A stretch of 64,000 bases of DNA from Lichenicola sp965198575 (GTDB lineage: Bacteria; Pseudomonadota; Alphaproteobacteria; Acetobacterales; Acetobacteraceae). Both the position numbers and the translations under genes were made by a program. The notes beneath the pieces are model-generated. The model was given only the letters and a program-made list of their open reading frames with translations. It did not search any database and had not been told where the DNA came from. Shown here one piece after another: positions 15,889-24,982 of the stretch; the first letter of the stretch is position 1, and every line of letters starts with the position of its first letter. Location: positions 3,286,001 to 3,350,000 of the forward strand of contig NZ_OZ240671.1 of assembly GCF_965198575.1 (NCBI RefSeq), in the 5' to 3' direction.

Positions 15889-16476
15889 CTAGTTCGACTT
15901 CTTCACCGCCTTGTCGGTGTAGCGTTCGAAGGCGTTGTCGGCGGTCTTCTTCTGTTCGGCCGAGAAGCTGTCATACAGCGCCTTGAACGGCGGCAGCAGC
16001 TGCTGGACGTTGCGGGCGTTGGTGTCCTCGACCTCGCCGTAGGACTGCAGGTCCTGCACGGCGTTCATCGAGCCGTGGCCGCCCTGCCGCTTGGCATACA
16101 CCGCGTCCATCTGCACGACGGTCTGGCGCATCACACCGGCGAAATTCTGCCACAACGGCTCCTGCGCCGGCGTGATCCTGAGCGACGCGTGCAGCGTGGT
16201 GATGTGGGATTCGATGCGGGCCGCCTTCTCCTTGCCGAGCTTCGACTGCAAGGTGTTGATGCTGATCGGACCCTGGTCTGCGGCAGGCGGAGCCGCATCC
16301 GAGGTCGCCGAGAGTGCTCCGGGCGCCGTGCCTGCGGGGTCCGTGGCCTGCGCCAGGGCTCCAGGTACGGCCAGTCCGATGAGCCCCGCGGCAAGCAGGC
16401 CGGCCGCGCCGATACGACGCAAGGTGCCCGGGAGGGCGACATGATCCAAACGCGGAGCACGCACGTGATGCAGCAT
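15889..16476 (-). CDS. Exported Spy/CpxP-like (LTXXQ) protein
   Basis: A 195-residue periplasmic protein with a signal peptide (RRIGAAGLLAAGLIGLAVPGALAQ in abbreviated form, hydrophobic core GLLAAGLIGL). The mature part is helical and carries two LTxxQ-like turns: LRITPAQEPLWQNF and FSAEQKKTADNAF, the pattern of Spy/CpxP envelope-stress chaperones. It resembles the protein encoded at 27704 (ITPAQ/ISPAQ, WQNFA/WTSFA, EQKKTAD/QQKQTAD), so the window has two paralogues. AGGAG lies 9 nt before ATG 16476. It diverges from pdxY with 59 nt between starts. Confidence 0.75.
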   Translation of the reverse strand: MLHHVRAPRLDHVALPGTLRRIGAAGLLAAGLIGLAVPGALAQATDPAGTAPGALSATSDAAPPAADQGPISINTLQSKLGKEKAARIESHITTLHASLRITPAQEPLWQNFAGVMRQTVVQMDAVYAKRQGGHGSMNAVQDLQSYGEVEDTNARNVQQLLPPFKALYDSFSAEQKKTADNAFERYTDKAVKKSN

Positions 16477-16535
16477 CTTCTTCTCTCCTGTCGGGCTCGC
16501 ATCCCACTCGCCAGCGACCTGCGGCGGAGCGGGAC

Positions 16536-17405
16536 GTGAACATCCTGTCGATCCAGTCATGGGTCACATACGGACATGTCGGAAATGCGGCTGCGCTGTT
16601 TCCGTTGCAGCGGCTCGGTGCCGAAGTCTGGGCGGTCAACACCGTACAGTTTTCCAACCATCCCGGCCATGGCAGCTTCACCGGCGAGGTCTTCACGGGA
16701 TCGATGGTCGCCTCGCTGGTCGAGGGCATGGCGCGGCTCGGGGTGCTGGCGCAGGTGGACGCGGTGCTGTCCGGCTATCTCGGCGACCAGGCGACGCTGC
16801 AGGCGGTGCTCGACGCGGTGCAGCAGGTGCGGGCACTGCGACCAGACGCGCTGTATTGCTGCGACCCGGTGATGGGCGATCGCGGCATCGGTCTCTACGT
16901 GCAGCCCGGGATCCCCGCGATGCTGCGCGACCAGGCGGTGGCGCAGGCCGACATCCTCACCCCGAACCAGTTCGAGCTCGAGCAGCTCGGGCCGGAGCCG
17001 CGTGATCGCCTGCACACCCTGGCCGGACTGGTGGACGCGGCCACCCGGCTGCGGCAGCTCATGCGGCCGGGCGGTGCATGCTGCGTGCTGGTGACCAGCG
17101 TCGATGTCGCGGAGACCCCGCCCGAGGCGATCGACCTCCTGCTCGCCTGCAACCGGGGCACCCTGCTGCTGCGGACGCCGCGCCTGGCGGTCGGCGTCAA
17201 CGGTGCGGGCGACCTGATCGCCGCCCTGTTCCTGTTCCACCTGCGCCAGGGTGGCGATCCGGTGCAGGCACTCGAGCTGGCGGCGTCCTCGGTCTGGGGG
17301 ATCCTGCGCGAGACCGGACTGGCAGGGGCGCCCGAGTTGCGCCTGGTGCAGGCGCAGGGGGAACTGGTATCGCCGTCACAGCGGTTCCGGGCGGAGCTGG
17401 TGTAA
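16536..17405 (+). CDS. pdxY: Pyridoxal kinase
   Basis: A 289-residue ribokinase-fold kinase of the B6 salvage pathway; it phosphorylates pyridoxal to PLP. The opening MNILSIQSWVTYGHVGNAAA is diagnostic for the PdxY/PdxK group. Others are VQFSNHPGHG near residue 38, CDPVMGD near 107, ILTPNQFELEQL near 140 and the anion-hole/base motif VGVNGAGDLIAALF near 222 (Asp is the catalytic base). It starts at GTG 16536 with GGAG 6 nt upstream. It is monocistronic, followed by mscL with its own ribosome site. Confidence 0.93.
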   Translation: MNILSIQSWVTYGHVGNAAALFPLQRLGAEVWAVNTVQFSNHPGHGSFTGEVFTGSMVASLVEGMARLGVLAQVDAVLSGYLGDQATLQAVLDAVQQVRALRPDALYCCDPVMGDRGIGLYVQPGIPAMLRDQAVAQADILTPNQFELEQLGPEPRDRLHTLAGLVDAATRLRQLMRPGGACCVLVTSVDVAETPPEAIDLLLACNRGTLLLRTPRLAVGVNGAGDLIAALFLFHLRQGGDPVQALELAASSVWGILRETGLAGAPELRLVQAQGELVSPSQRFRAELV

Positions 17406-17477
17406 CGGCGGCGCCCGGTTGAGAGGCGCTGCGGCGTCGGTTATCGTTTCGCAAGAACGAGAGTGGGGGAACGCCGC

Positions 17478-17969
17478 ATGTCACTCAGACCGCCCGCGAT
17501 ACGCGCCCCAGGCTGGGTCGGTGAGTTCAGCGCCTTCATCATGCGCGGCAATGTCGTCGACCTGGCCGTCGGCATCATCATCGGCGCCGCCTTCACCACC
17601 ATCGTGCAGAGCCTGGTGAAGGACATCTTCACGCCGCTGATCGGCCTCGTGGTCGGAGGCATCGACTTCTCCAACATCTTCATCACGCTGCGCGGCCCGC
17701 ATTTCGCGACGCTGGCAGAAGCGCAGAAGGCCGGCGCGCCGACCCTGAACATCGGCGTGTTCCTGAACGCGGTGATCCAGTTCCTGATCGTGGGGTTGGT
17801 AATCTTCTGGGTGGTGAAGCTGCTGACGCGGCTGCATGTCCGCGAGGAGAAGAAGGAAGCGGCCGCGGAACCGACGCGCAGCGAACTGCTGCTGGTCGAG
17901 ATCCGTGACCTGCTGGCCCGCCGGGACGCCCCGATCGAGCCGCAGGCGCCACCGACGCTCTCGATCTGA
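17478..17969 (+). CDS. mscL: Large-conductance mechanosensitive channel
   Basis: A 163-residue MscL, somewhat longer than the usual 136-145 because of the N-terminal lead and C-terminal tail. The first helix contains FIMRGNVVDLAVGIIIGAAF (N-terminus plus TM1 pore), followed by TTIVQSLVKDIFTPLIG. TM2 is VFLNAVIQFLIVGLVIFWVV near residue 94, and the C-terminal helix has RSELLLVEIRDLL. It opens under membrane tension to release solutes on osmotic downshift. ATG 17478 is chosen because GGGGGA precedes it; the in-frame GTG five codons earlier is less likely. It ends 27 nt from the convergent DUF3597 gene. Confidence 0.94.
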   Translation: MSLRPPAIRAPGWVGEFSAFIMRGNVVDLAVGIIIGAAFTTIVQSLVKDIFTPLIGLVVGGIDFSNIFITLRGPHFATLAEAQKAGAPTLNIGVFLNAVIQFLIVGLVIFWVVKLLTRLHVREEKKEAAAEPTRSELLLVEIRDLLARRDAPIEPQAPPTLSI

Positions 17970-17996
17970 GCGCCGCCGGCGCCGATCCCGCTTCGG

Positions 17997-18449
17997 TCAG
18001 CCCTTCATGCTGGCCGGAACGGTGCCGCCGTTCTCTTCCAGCTTCTGAACCACGGCGTGGTGGAGGGCGATGTTCTCCTCGGCACTCCCGTCGGCGCCGG
18101 CATGCACACCCAGCTCTTCGGCGAGGCTCTTGCGGGCAGACAGGCTCGAATCCAGATCGAGCAGCTTGAGCAGGTCGACGATCGAGGTCTGCCAGTTCAG
18201 GGTCTCGCCCTTCTGGGCGGCGAGCCCGGACAGCACCGCGCCGATATCGACGGATTGCAGCGGCGCCGCCGAGGCCGCGGCCGGAGCCGCAGTCTGGCCG
18301 GATGTCGCTGCTCCGGCAGCGTCTGCAACCGGAGTGGCTGCGGTCGCTTGAGACGGAGCGGAGGGCGTTGTGGTCGCCGCCGCAGACGGATCCAGCGCCG
18401 ACGTCGCATAATGCACGATCTTGTCGACGATCGAACCGAAGAAGCTCAT
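17997..18449 (-). CDS. DUF3597-family protein
   Basis: A 150-residue protein of unknown function. It begins MSFFGSIVDKIVHYA and has an Ala/Thr/Pro-rich linker (residues 20-65). The DUF3597 core spans about residues 67-150: VDIGAVLSGLAAQKGETLNW, TSIVDLLKLLDLDSSLSAR, and the ending HHAVVQKLEENGGTVPASM. The fold is small and helical. GGA lies 9 nt before ATG 18449. About 80 nt upstream, GGAAC followed after 16 nt by CGCT is a one-mismatch match to the EcfG promoter consensus, so stress control is possible but weakly supported. Confidence 0.85.
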   Translation of the reverse strand: MSFFGSIVDKIVHYATSALDPSAAATTTPSAPSQATAATPVADAAGAATSGQTAAPAAASAAPLQSVDIGAVLSGLAAQKGETLNWQTSIVDLLKLLDLDSSLSARKSLAEELGVHAGADGSAEENIALHHAVVQKLEENGGTVPASMKG

Positions 18450-18564
18450 GACGTGATCCTTGGGTGAAACATTGAGATTGGGCAGCCGGATGTTCAGCGT
18501 CGGGCGTCGAAGCGGGTTCCGCCGGCTGTCAGCGACACCCCTGCGGCCACTGCGCGATGGAGAG

Positions 18565-19014
18565 ATGCGAGACGCTGCGACGCGCAAGCCGTCCGGCACG
18601 GCAGGCGGGATTTCGGGCCGCGCGGCGGTCAGCGGCGTACGGTCCGGGCTCGCGGGCCTGGCGGTGACGATACTGGCGTTGACCGTGGGCGGCTGCACGA
18701 TGAGCGGCTTCGGTCCGTCGCGGGCGGCGGACGCCTCTCCTGCCACCCTGATCGATGGCTACCTGATCGCCCGCGGCATGGCGCTGAGCTACGGCCATTC
18801 CGGGCGGGCTGGGCCGGCCGAGATCGCCCAGCTGATCCAGTATGACCGTGCCGCCCTGGCGGCCGTCGTCACCGCCGAACTGGAGCCTGGCGACGCCCGC
18901 AGCGTGCGAGCGGAGCGTGCGCTGCAGGCACTGGTCGACTTCACCGGCGACAACGATCTGCGGCCAGATCCGACGCCTGGGCTCGCGGCCCCGAGTGGTC
19001 GCGTTCCGCCCTGA
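18565..19014 (+). CDS. Small hypothetical lipoprotein
   Basis: A 149-residue product of unknown function. A long, Arg-containing N-region precedes a hydrophobic stretch (LAGLAVTILALTVGGC) ending in a lipobox-like Gly-Gly-Cys, so it is a probable lipoprotein. The mature part has LIDGYLIARGMALSYGHSGR and a helical C-terminal half. ATG 18565 is used because GGAG is 5 nt upstream; an in-frame start at 18460 would add 35 unlikely residues. It diverges from the DUF3597 gene and ends 9 nt before convergent secF. Confidence 0.55.
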   Translation: MRDAATRKPSGTAGGISGRAAVSGVRSGLAGLAVTILALTVGGCTMSGFGPSRAADASPATLIDGYLIARGMALSYGHSGRAGPAEIAQLIQYDRAALAAVVTAELEPGDARSVRAERALQALVDFTGDNDLRPDPTPGLAAPSGRVPP

Positions 19015-19023
19015 TCGGCCGCT

Positions 19024-20061
19024 TCAACGCGTGCGGGGCGCCGGCGGCTTCTGCGCCACCGGCTTCTGCGCGTCCCGCCTGAGCCGCTTCTCGCCCAGCA
19101 GCAGCAGGATCGGTGCTGCGATGAAGATCGACGATGACGTGCCGACGACGATCCCGAACAGCATCACCCAGGCAAAGCCGGACAGGGTGTGGCCGCCGAA
19201 CAGCGCCAGTGGCAGGGCGGCCAGGAACACCGTCGAGGAGGTGCCGAGGGTGCGGTTCAGCGTCTCGTTGATCGAGAGGTCGATCAGCTCGCGCAAAGGC
19301 ATCGTGCGGTACTTGCGCAGGTTCTCGCGCACCCGGTCGTACACCACCACCTTGTCGTTGGTGGAGTAGCCCAGCACCGTCAGGATCGCGGCCACCATCA
19401 CCAGGTCGAACTCGAAGCGGGTGATCGCCAGGAAGCCGATGGTCTTGGTGATGTCGAGCACCAGCGTCGCCACCGCGCTGACCGCGAACTCCCATTCGAA
19501 GCGGAACCAGATATAGGCCAGGATCATCAGCAGGCTGATGCCGAGCGCCAGCAGCCCGTTGCGGAACAGCTCGGCCGACACCGAGGCGCCCACCGCATCC
19601 GCCTGCAGGATCGTCGTGCCGGGCTGGGCCTGGGTGATGCCGATGCGGGCCCGCTCGACCAGCGACTGGGTTGCCGCCTCGGACCCCGCATCCTTGCCGC
19701 TGCCGTTACCCAGGCGCGGTGCGTCGAGCCGGATCAGCACGTCGTTGTCGGCGCCGAAGCGCTGCAGCCCGGCAGCGTTCACGTGCTGCGCTGCCAGACC
19801 GGCGCGGATCTTGGCGAAGTCCGCCGGACCCTGGGTGCGTGCCTCGACGGTGATGCCGCCCTTGAAGTCGATGCCGAGCGACAGCCCCGGATAGAAGAAC
19901 AGCACCACCGACGCCGCAGACAGGAACGCCGACACCGCCAGCCCCAGGAAGCGCCCGCGCATGAACTGGATGCGCGTCCCATCCTTGACGAACCGGATCC
20001 GCGGCCGAAGCAGCGGCTGGGCGACGCTCGGTGTCGGGTTAATCGGCGGAGACATCGGCAT
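19024..20061 (-). CDS. secF: Protein translocase subunit SecF
   Basis: A 345-residue membrane subunit that, with SecD, uses the proton-motive force to complete Sec export. The protein has TM1 near residues 35-55, then LGIDFKGGITVEARTQG, a periplasmic P1 domain, and five more helices with YIWFRFEWEFAVSAV near 200, the conserved ILTVLGYSTNDKVVVYDRVRE near 235 and INETLNRTLGTSSTV near 275. It starts at ATG 20061 (ATG 20055 is the alternative). SecF is separated from secD by a 164-bp repeat element where most genomes have a short gap. Confidence 0.96.
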   Translation of the reverse strand: MPMSPPINPTPSVAQPLLRPRIRFVKDGTRIQFMRGRFLGLAVSAFLSAASVVLFFYPGLSLGIDFKGGITVEARTQGPADFAKIRAGLAAQHVNAAGLQRFGADNDVLIRLDAPRLGNGSGKDAGSEAATQSLVERARIGITQAQPGTTILQADAVGASVSAELFRNGLLALGISLLMILAYIWFRFEWEFAVSAVATLVLDITKTIGFLAITRFEFDLVMVAAILTVLGYSTNDKVVVYDRVRENLRKYRTMPLRELIDLSINETLNRTLGTSSTVFLAALPLALFGGHTLSGFAWVMLFGIVVGTSSSIFIAAPILLLLGEKRLRRDAQKPVAQKPPAPRTR

Positions 20062-20069
20062 CAACCTAG

Positions 20070-20233
20070 GAGAGTGTTTGAGAATGGGCTCTGCCGAGCG
20101 AGAGCGGCGCCACTCCGCGGCGCGCCCGGCGTGTTTTTCGAGAACCGGAGCGGAGCGGCCTTGATGGCCGTGAGCACCGGAAGCGCAGAAAAGCGCGTCG
20201 GATCGCCGGCAGAGCGCATTCACGAACACTCTC
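20070..20233. repeat. 164-bp MITE-like element with 27-bp terminal inverted repeats between secD and secF
   Basis: The left end (20070-20096) and the reverse complement of the right end (20207-20233) match at 24 of 27 positions; both begin GAGAGTGTT and end GCTCTGCCG. The interior has G/C-rich dyads, including GGCC-TTGAT-GGCC (20157-20169), but no credible gene. The right end overlaps the secD stop codon and the left end stops 8 nt before secF. Both outer flanks touch AG, possibly a 2-bp target duplication or chance. It is too short to encode a transposase, so a non-autonomous mobile or dispersed repeat is the best reading. A transcribed structural element is the alternative. Confidence 0.6.
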
Positions 20234-21791
20234 AGACGGGGAGCATGGTGGGGCGGGTGAGGGCATACCACCGCACCATCAGCATCCGCGAGAGCAGCAG
20301 CGTCGTGAACAGCGTGGTGACGATGCCGATGGTGATGGTGAGCGCGAAACCCTTCACCGGCCCGGTGCCGAACACGAACAGCATCACGTGCGCCAGCAGG
20401 GCGGTGGCGTTGCTGTCGATGATCGTCGAGGTGGCGCGCTCGAACCCGGCCTGCATCGCGGCGAGCGGGGTGCGGCCGCGCTTCACCTCCTCGCGGATGC
20501 GCTCGTTGATCAGGATGTTGGCGTCGACCGCCATGCCGAGGGTGAGCAGCATTCCGGCCATGCCGGGCAGCGTCAGCGTCGCCTGGAACAGCGACAGGAT
20601 CGCCACCATCAGGATCAGGTTGGCGACCAGAGCGAGGTTCGCATACCAGCCGAACAGCCCGTAGAACACCGCCATGAACGTCACCACCAGCAACAGCCCG
20701 ACAGCGAGGCTGATGGCGCCGGCGCGGATCGAATCCGCACCCAGGGTCGGGCCGATGCTGCGCTGCTCGATCACCTCGAGCGGCGCGGGCAGGGCGCCGG
20801 CGCGCAGCAGCAACGCGAGGTCGGTGGCGGACTGGGCGGTGTAGCTGCCGGTGATCTCGCCGGTGCCGCTCGGGATCACGCCGCGGATCACCGGGGCGGT
20901 GATGACCTTGTTGTCGAGCACGATGGCGAACGGCTTGCCGAGATTGTCGCGGGTCACCTCGGCGAACTCGCGCGTGCCGACGCTGTCGAGGGTGAAGTCG
21001 ATCGCCCACTCGCCGTTCTGGTTGTCCTGTCCGGCGCGCGCGTTGGTCAGGTCGGCGCCGTCGACGTCGACATGGTGCATCACCGGCACCATCACCTTGG
21101 GATTGTCCTGCATCGGCAGCAGGTCCACGCCCGGCGGGGCAGGTCCGGTGGGTGCCACACCTTCGGCCACCAGGTGGAAGGTCATCTTGGCGGTGGTGCC
21201 GAGCAGCTGCTTGATGCGGTTCGGGTCGGTGATGCCGGGCAGTTCCACGACGATGCGGTCGTCGCCCTGGCGGGTGATCGTGGGGTCGACCGCGCCGGTG
21301 GCGTCGATCCGGCGACGCACGATCTCGATCGACTGCGCCACGGCGTCGCGCGCGCGGGTCCGCAGGGCCACCGGGGAGAGGGTGACGGCGATGCGGCCGT
21401 CGCCGAGCGTCGAGACGGCGAATTCGTTCGGCGTCGCGGTCGTCATCGCCTGCAGCGCGGCAACGTCGCGGTCATGCTCGGAAGGCTGGCGCGGCGTGAA
21501 GGTGACGGCCTCGAGCTTCGGGTCGGAGGCGAGGTTGCGGTAGCCGAGCCCGTCCTTGAGCAGCGACTGGCGCACCTGGTCGGTCAGCGTCTCGAGCCGC
21601 TCGCGGGCCAGCGTGCCGAGATCGACCCGCATCAGCAGGTAGGAGCCGCCGCGCAGGTCGAGTCCCAGGTGGATCTGCCGCCAGGGGAGGCTCGCACCCG
21701 GCATGCGGGCGACGTTCGGCAGGCACAGCAGCAGGCCGAGCAGGCAGACGGCCAGCACGGAGGCCGTCTTCACGCGGCTATAGTACATCAT
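20232..21791 (-). CDS. secD: Protein translocase subunit SecD
   Basis: A 519-residue SecD. TM1 (SVLAVCLLGLLLCLPNVA) is followed by LGLDLRGGSYLLMRVD, the diagnostic SecD motif, then the large periplasmic domain with RRRIDATGAVDPTITRQG near residue 160. The C-terminal transmembrane bundle includes GADSIRAGAISLAVGLLLVV near 345, the conserved GMAVDANILINERIREE near 425 and FGTGPVKGFALTI near 480. Two adjacent ATGs (21791 and 21788) are equally possible starts. yajC, which often precedes secD, is absent here; the upstream gene is divergent. Confidence 0.97.
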   Translation of the reverse strand: MMYYSRVKTASVLAVCLLGLLLCLPNVARMPGASLPWRQIHLGLDLRGGSYLLMRVDLGTLARERLETLTDQVRQSLLKDGLGYRNLASDPKLEAVTFTPRQPSEHDRDVAALQAMTTATPNEFAVSTLGDGRIAVTLSPVALRTRARDAVAQSIEIVRRRIDATGAVDPTITRQGDDRIVVELPGITDPNRIKQLLGTTAKMTFHLVAEGVAPTGPAPPGVDLLPMQDNPKVMVPVMHHVDVDGADLTNARAGQDNQNGEWAIDFTLDSVGTREFAEVTRDNLGKPFAIVLDNKVITAPVIRGVIPSGTGEITGSYTAQSATDLALLLRAGALPAPLEVIEQRSIGPTLGADSIRAGAISLAVGLLLVVTFMAVFYGLFGWYANLALVANLILMVAILSLFQATLTLPGMAGMLLTLGMAVDANILINERIREEVKRGRTPLAAMQAGFERATSTIIDSNATALLAHVMLFVFGTGPVKGFALTITIGIVTTLFTTLLLSRMLMVRWYALTRPTMLPV

Positions 21792-22005
21792 GGCGGAGCG
21801 GCCACCTTCCCCGAGGACCCCGCCCAGATGCTGCGCGGGAATGCCGTGCCGGGCGGGAGCGGCGGAACATGCCGGGCCGCCCTTCAGGATGCAATGGTGG
21901 CGCTGGATGCCAGGCGATCACGGTGGCCCTGTCGCATCGAGCCGCACCCTTGCCAAGCCGGGGCGCCATGGGCAGGAACAGGCTCGATCGCTGAGCGGAG
22001 TTGGC

Positions 22006-23025
22006 ATGGCACGTCCTGCGCGAACGACCGGGCCCTCGGACGGACCACAACTGCGCATCGGCATCGCCGGCGCGGGGCATTTCGGCCGCTTCCACGCACT
22101 GAAGGTGATGGCGTCCAGGCGATCGGTGCTGGCCGGCATCCATGATCCGGATCCCGGACGGGCGGCGCTGGTCGGCCAGGAGGCGGGCGGCGCGCCGTCG
22201 CTGCCGTTCGACGAGCTACTGCAAGCGTGCGACGCGCTGATCATCGCGGCACCCGCGGAGGCGCATTTCGAGCTCGCCGAAGCGGCACTCCGGGCGGGCC
22301 GTCACGTGCTGATCGAGAAGCCGATCGCTTCCACCCTGGAGCAGGCCGACCGGCTGATCGCGCGCGCCGCCGAGACCGGCCGGGTGCTGCAGGTCGGCCA
22401 CCTGCTGCGATACTCCGCCGAGCACAAGGCGATCACCGAGCGCATTACCCGGCCGCTCTACATCGAGGCGACGCGGATCGCGCCGTTCAAGCCGCGCGGC
22501 ACCGACGTCTCGGTCATCCTCGACCTGATGATCCACGATCTCGACCTGGTGCTGGCGATCGTCGACAGCCCGATCGAGGATGTGGACGCCCTGGGGGCCG
22601 CGGTCAGCAGTGCGCACGAGGACATCGCCAACGCCCGGGTGCGCTTTGCCAATGGCTGTGTCGCCACCATCACCGCCAGCCGGATCTCGCTGAAGACCGA
22701 GCGGCGGATGCGGCTGTTCTCCGAGGAGGGCTATCTGTCGGCGGATTTCGTGGCGCGCGAGTTGACCATGATCGGTCGCGACCGCGGGCTGAAGCTGCCC
22801 GGCACCGGCGGCTTCCGGCGCGAGGCGGTGAGCTGGCAGGAGCACGACACGCTCGCCGCCGAGCACGAGGCGTTCGCCGCAGCCTGCCTCGATGGCGCTC
22901 CGGTGCTGGTCGATGCGGCGGCCGGACGTCGCGCGCTCGCCGCCGCGATCGCGGTCACCGACGGCATCCAGGAAGCCCGGCGGCGCATGGAACGATCGGG
23001 CCTGATCGGTCGCTCCGGCGGCTGA
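22006..23025 (+). CDS. Gfo/Idh/MocA-family NAD(P)-dependent oxidoreductase
   Basis: A 339-residue oxidoreductase. The Rossmann motif is IGIAGAGHFGRFHA near residue 17, and the family signature HVLIEKPIASTLEQAD (EKP) lies near 103. The C-terminal catalytic domain has LDLMIHDLDLVLAI, where His-Asp match the MIHDLD motif of sugar dehydrogenases near 172. Substrates in the family are mostly sugars or UDP-sugars, and this one is not assignable. GGAG is 7 nt before ATG 22006, which decides against longer in-frame readings. It diverges from secD across 214 nt, in which I see no gene. Confidence 0.85.
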   Translation: MARPARTTGPSDGPQLRIGIAGAGHFGRFHALKVMASRRSVLAGIHDPDPGRAALVGQEAGGAPSLPFDELLQACDALIIAAPAEAHFELAEAALRAGRHVLIEKPIASTLEQADRLIARAAETGRVLQVGHLLRYSAEHKAITERITRPLYIEATRIAPFKPRGTDVSVILDLMIHDLDLVLAIVDSPIEDVDALGAAVSSAHEDIANARVRFANGCVATITASRISLKTERRMRLFSEEGYLSADFVARELTMIGRDRGLKLPGTGGFRREAVSWQEHDTLAAEHEAFAAACLDGAPVLVDAAAGRRALAAAIAVTDGIQEARRRMERSGLIGRSGG

Positions 23026-23086
23026 CATCGGCGGTCCGGGGCACGAAGAGGCGGCGACCGCACGCCAGGCAGCAAGAGGATCCGGG

Positions 23087-24883
23087 TCAGACGATCGGCG
23101 TGAGCACCCTGTCGGCGCTCGCTGCGGTGGTTCTGCTCCCGGGACCCGTCGGGCAGCGGCCGGGGATCAGGGCCAGCACCGCCATCGTCAGTTCCGCGCG
23201 GTTGAATGGCTTTCGCAGCACGACGATGCCATCGAGCTCGGACAGCAGACCCGGATCGGAGAAGCCCGTGATGATCATGCCGGCCATCGCCGGGTCGATG
23301 TCCCGGGCGCGCGTCAGCAACTCCAGCCCGTTCATGCCGGGCATCGCGAAATCGGTGATGATGGCGTCGAACCGGCAGCCGCGCGCCAGTTCGGCAAGGG
23401 CAAGCGCGCCGCTCGTCTTGGTGGTCACATCCAGGCCGGCAAGCCGCAGGAAGGCAGACACCACCAGCAGCGCGTCGAGCGAGTCATCGACGACCAGGAT
23501 CTGGGCCAGGCAGGGAGGGGCCGTGGCGGGCTTGGCATCACTGGCCGGGCGCACCCGCGCCGAGGGTAGCCAGAGATCGATGGTCGTCCCCTCGCCGACG
23601 ACACTCGAGATCTGCGTCTCGCCGCCCGACTGCCGGGCGAATCCGTGCACCATGGACAGACCGAGGCCGGTGCCGTTCGGCCCCTTGGTGGAAAAGAACG
23701 GTTCGCAGGCCTGGGCCAGGGTATCGGCATCCATGCCGCAGCCGCTATCGGCCACCGAGATCACCGTGTAGCGGCCCGGTGCGACGATCGCCGGGTCGCC
23801 TTCGGCTTCGTACGCGGAAATCCGCAGCACGCCCCCGGAATGCATGGCGTCGCGCGCGTTCACCGCCAGGTTGATCAGCGCGGCCTCGAGTTGTGCCAGG
23901 TCGGCCAGCACCGCCAGCTCGGGCTGGCACGGCACCATCACCAGCTCCGTCCTGGCCTTGATGTTGGTCTCGAAGAGATGGCCGATGAGGCCTTTGACTT
24001 CGCGGAACAGCGTCTCGATCACGATCGGCCGGGCGACCAGCAATTGCCTGCGCGAGAACGACAGCAGACGGTCGGTGAGCTCCTTGCCACGCGTGGTCGC
24101 CCGCAGCGCGATCTGGCCCCATTCGACGGCGGCGGGCTGATCGGCCACTGCATCGAGCAGCAGCTCCAGGCTGCCGCCCAGCGCCAGCAGCAGATTGTTG
24201 AAATCATGTGCCACGCCCGCCGTCACCCGGCCGATCGCGTGCATCTTCTGCGACTGCCGGACCTGCGCCTCCATCCGCACGCGGCCCGAGATGTCGACGA
24301 TGGCCGACAGCACCATCATGCCCTCGTCGGTCTCGATCGGGCTGAGGCCGATCTCGACCTCGACCTCGCTGCCGTCCTTCTTGCGACCGAAGAGCGGGCT
24401 GCCCGATCCCATCGGCCGGCAGATCGGCTGGGCCATGAAGTCGCTCCGGAGCGCCGGATGACTCTCGCGCATTCGGATCGGCAGCAGCATTTCCAGCGGC
24501 TGCCCCAGCATCTCCTCGCGGCTGTAGCCGAACAGCAGCTCGGTGCGCGCATTGACCATCTCGATCCGGCCGGTCGCGTTGACCATGACGATGGCGTTCG
24601 GCGCCGCTTCCACCAGCTGGCGGAACTGGTTCTCGCTGTTGCGCAAAGCGGTATTGCCCGCCGTGAACAGCGCCTCGGTCAGGCTCATCGTCTTGTCGAG
24701 GACGGCGTTCGCCAGCAGCTCGTTCGAGCTTGCGGACCCCTTGCCGTAGGACTGCGACGGCGCACCGGTCGGGGCGCCCGCGGTTTCTCGCAATGCCGCC
24801 GCCAGCAGCCTGCGGAGCCTGTCATTCTCCGACCGCGATGTCGCGAGCGTCGAGCGCAGCTGCTGGTTCTGTCTGGCAGGCAT
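23087..24883 (-). CDS. PAS-domain hybrid histidine kinase with receiver domain
   Basis: A 598-residue soluble kinase. An N-terminal coiled-coil region (residues 5-85) is followed by a PAS domain (about 85-200, with APNAIVMVNATGRIEMVNAR), HisKA with GVAHDFNNLL (His226), an ATPase domain (NLAVNARDAM near 345, DSGCGMD near 378, GTGLGLSMV near 405) and a C-terminal receiver domain from about 467 with ILVVDDS and the acceptor Asp in ITDFAMPGMNG. This is the layout of cytosolic hybrid kinases such as the blue-light or chemo-sensing type, but the PAS lacks the conserved LOV cysteine motif. The gene stands alone, with a 61-nt gap to the convergent oxidoreductase. Confidence 0.92.
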   Translation of the reverse strand: MPARQNQQLRSTLATSRSENDRLRRLLAAALRETAGAPTGAPSQSYGKGSASSNELLANAVLDKTMSLTEALFTAGNTALRNSENQFRQLVEAAPNAIVMVNATGRIEMVNARTELLFGYSREEMLGQPLEMLLPIRMRESHPALRSDFMAQPICRPMGSGSPLFGRKKDGSEVEVEIGLSPIETDEGMMVLSAIVDISGRVRMEAQVRQSQKMHAIGRVTAGVAHDFNNLLLALGGSLELLLDAVADQPAAVEWGQIALRATTRGKELTDRLLSFSRRQLLVARPIVIETLFREVKGLIGHLFETNIKARTELVMVPCQPELAVLADLAQLEAALINLAVNARDAMHSGGVLRISAYEAEGDPAIVAPGRYTVISVADSGCGMDADTLAQACEPFFSTKGPNGTGLGLSMVHGFARQSGGETQISSVVGEGTTIDLWLPSARVRPASDAKPATAPPCLAQILVVDDSLDALLVVSAFLRLAGLDVTTKTSGALALAELARGCRFDAIITDFAMPGMNGLELLTRARDIDPAMAGMIITGFSDPGLLSELDGIVVLRKPFNRAELTMAVLALIPGRCPTGPGSRTTAASADRVLTPIV

Positions 24884-24982
24884 TCGGACGGTCCCTCACT
24901 GTCCGCAACGCACGGACGATCGCCGCGGGCCATGACCCGTTGACCGCAGCATAGGCGGCCGAGGTTAAAGCTTGGCAAAGAT

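Noticed and set aside
19024..21009. Single long secF reading extending upstream over the repeat and antisense-frame part of secD
   Set aside because: The extension is not SecF-like; SecF begins at 20061 and the rest is open by chance.
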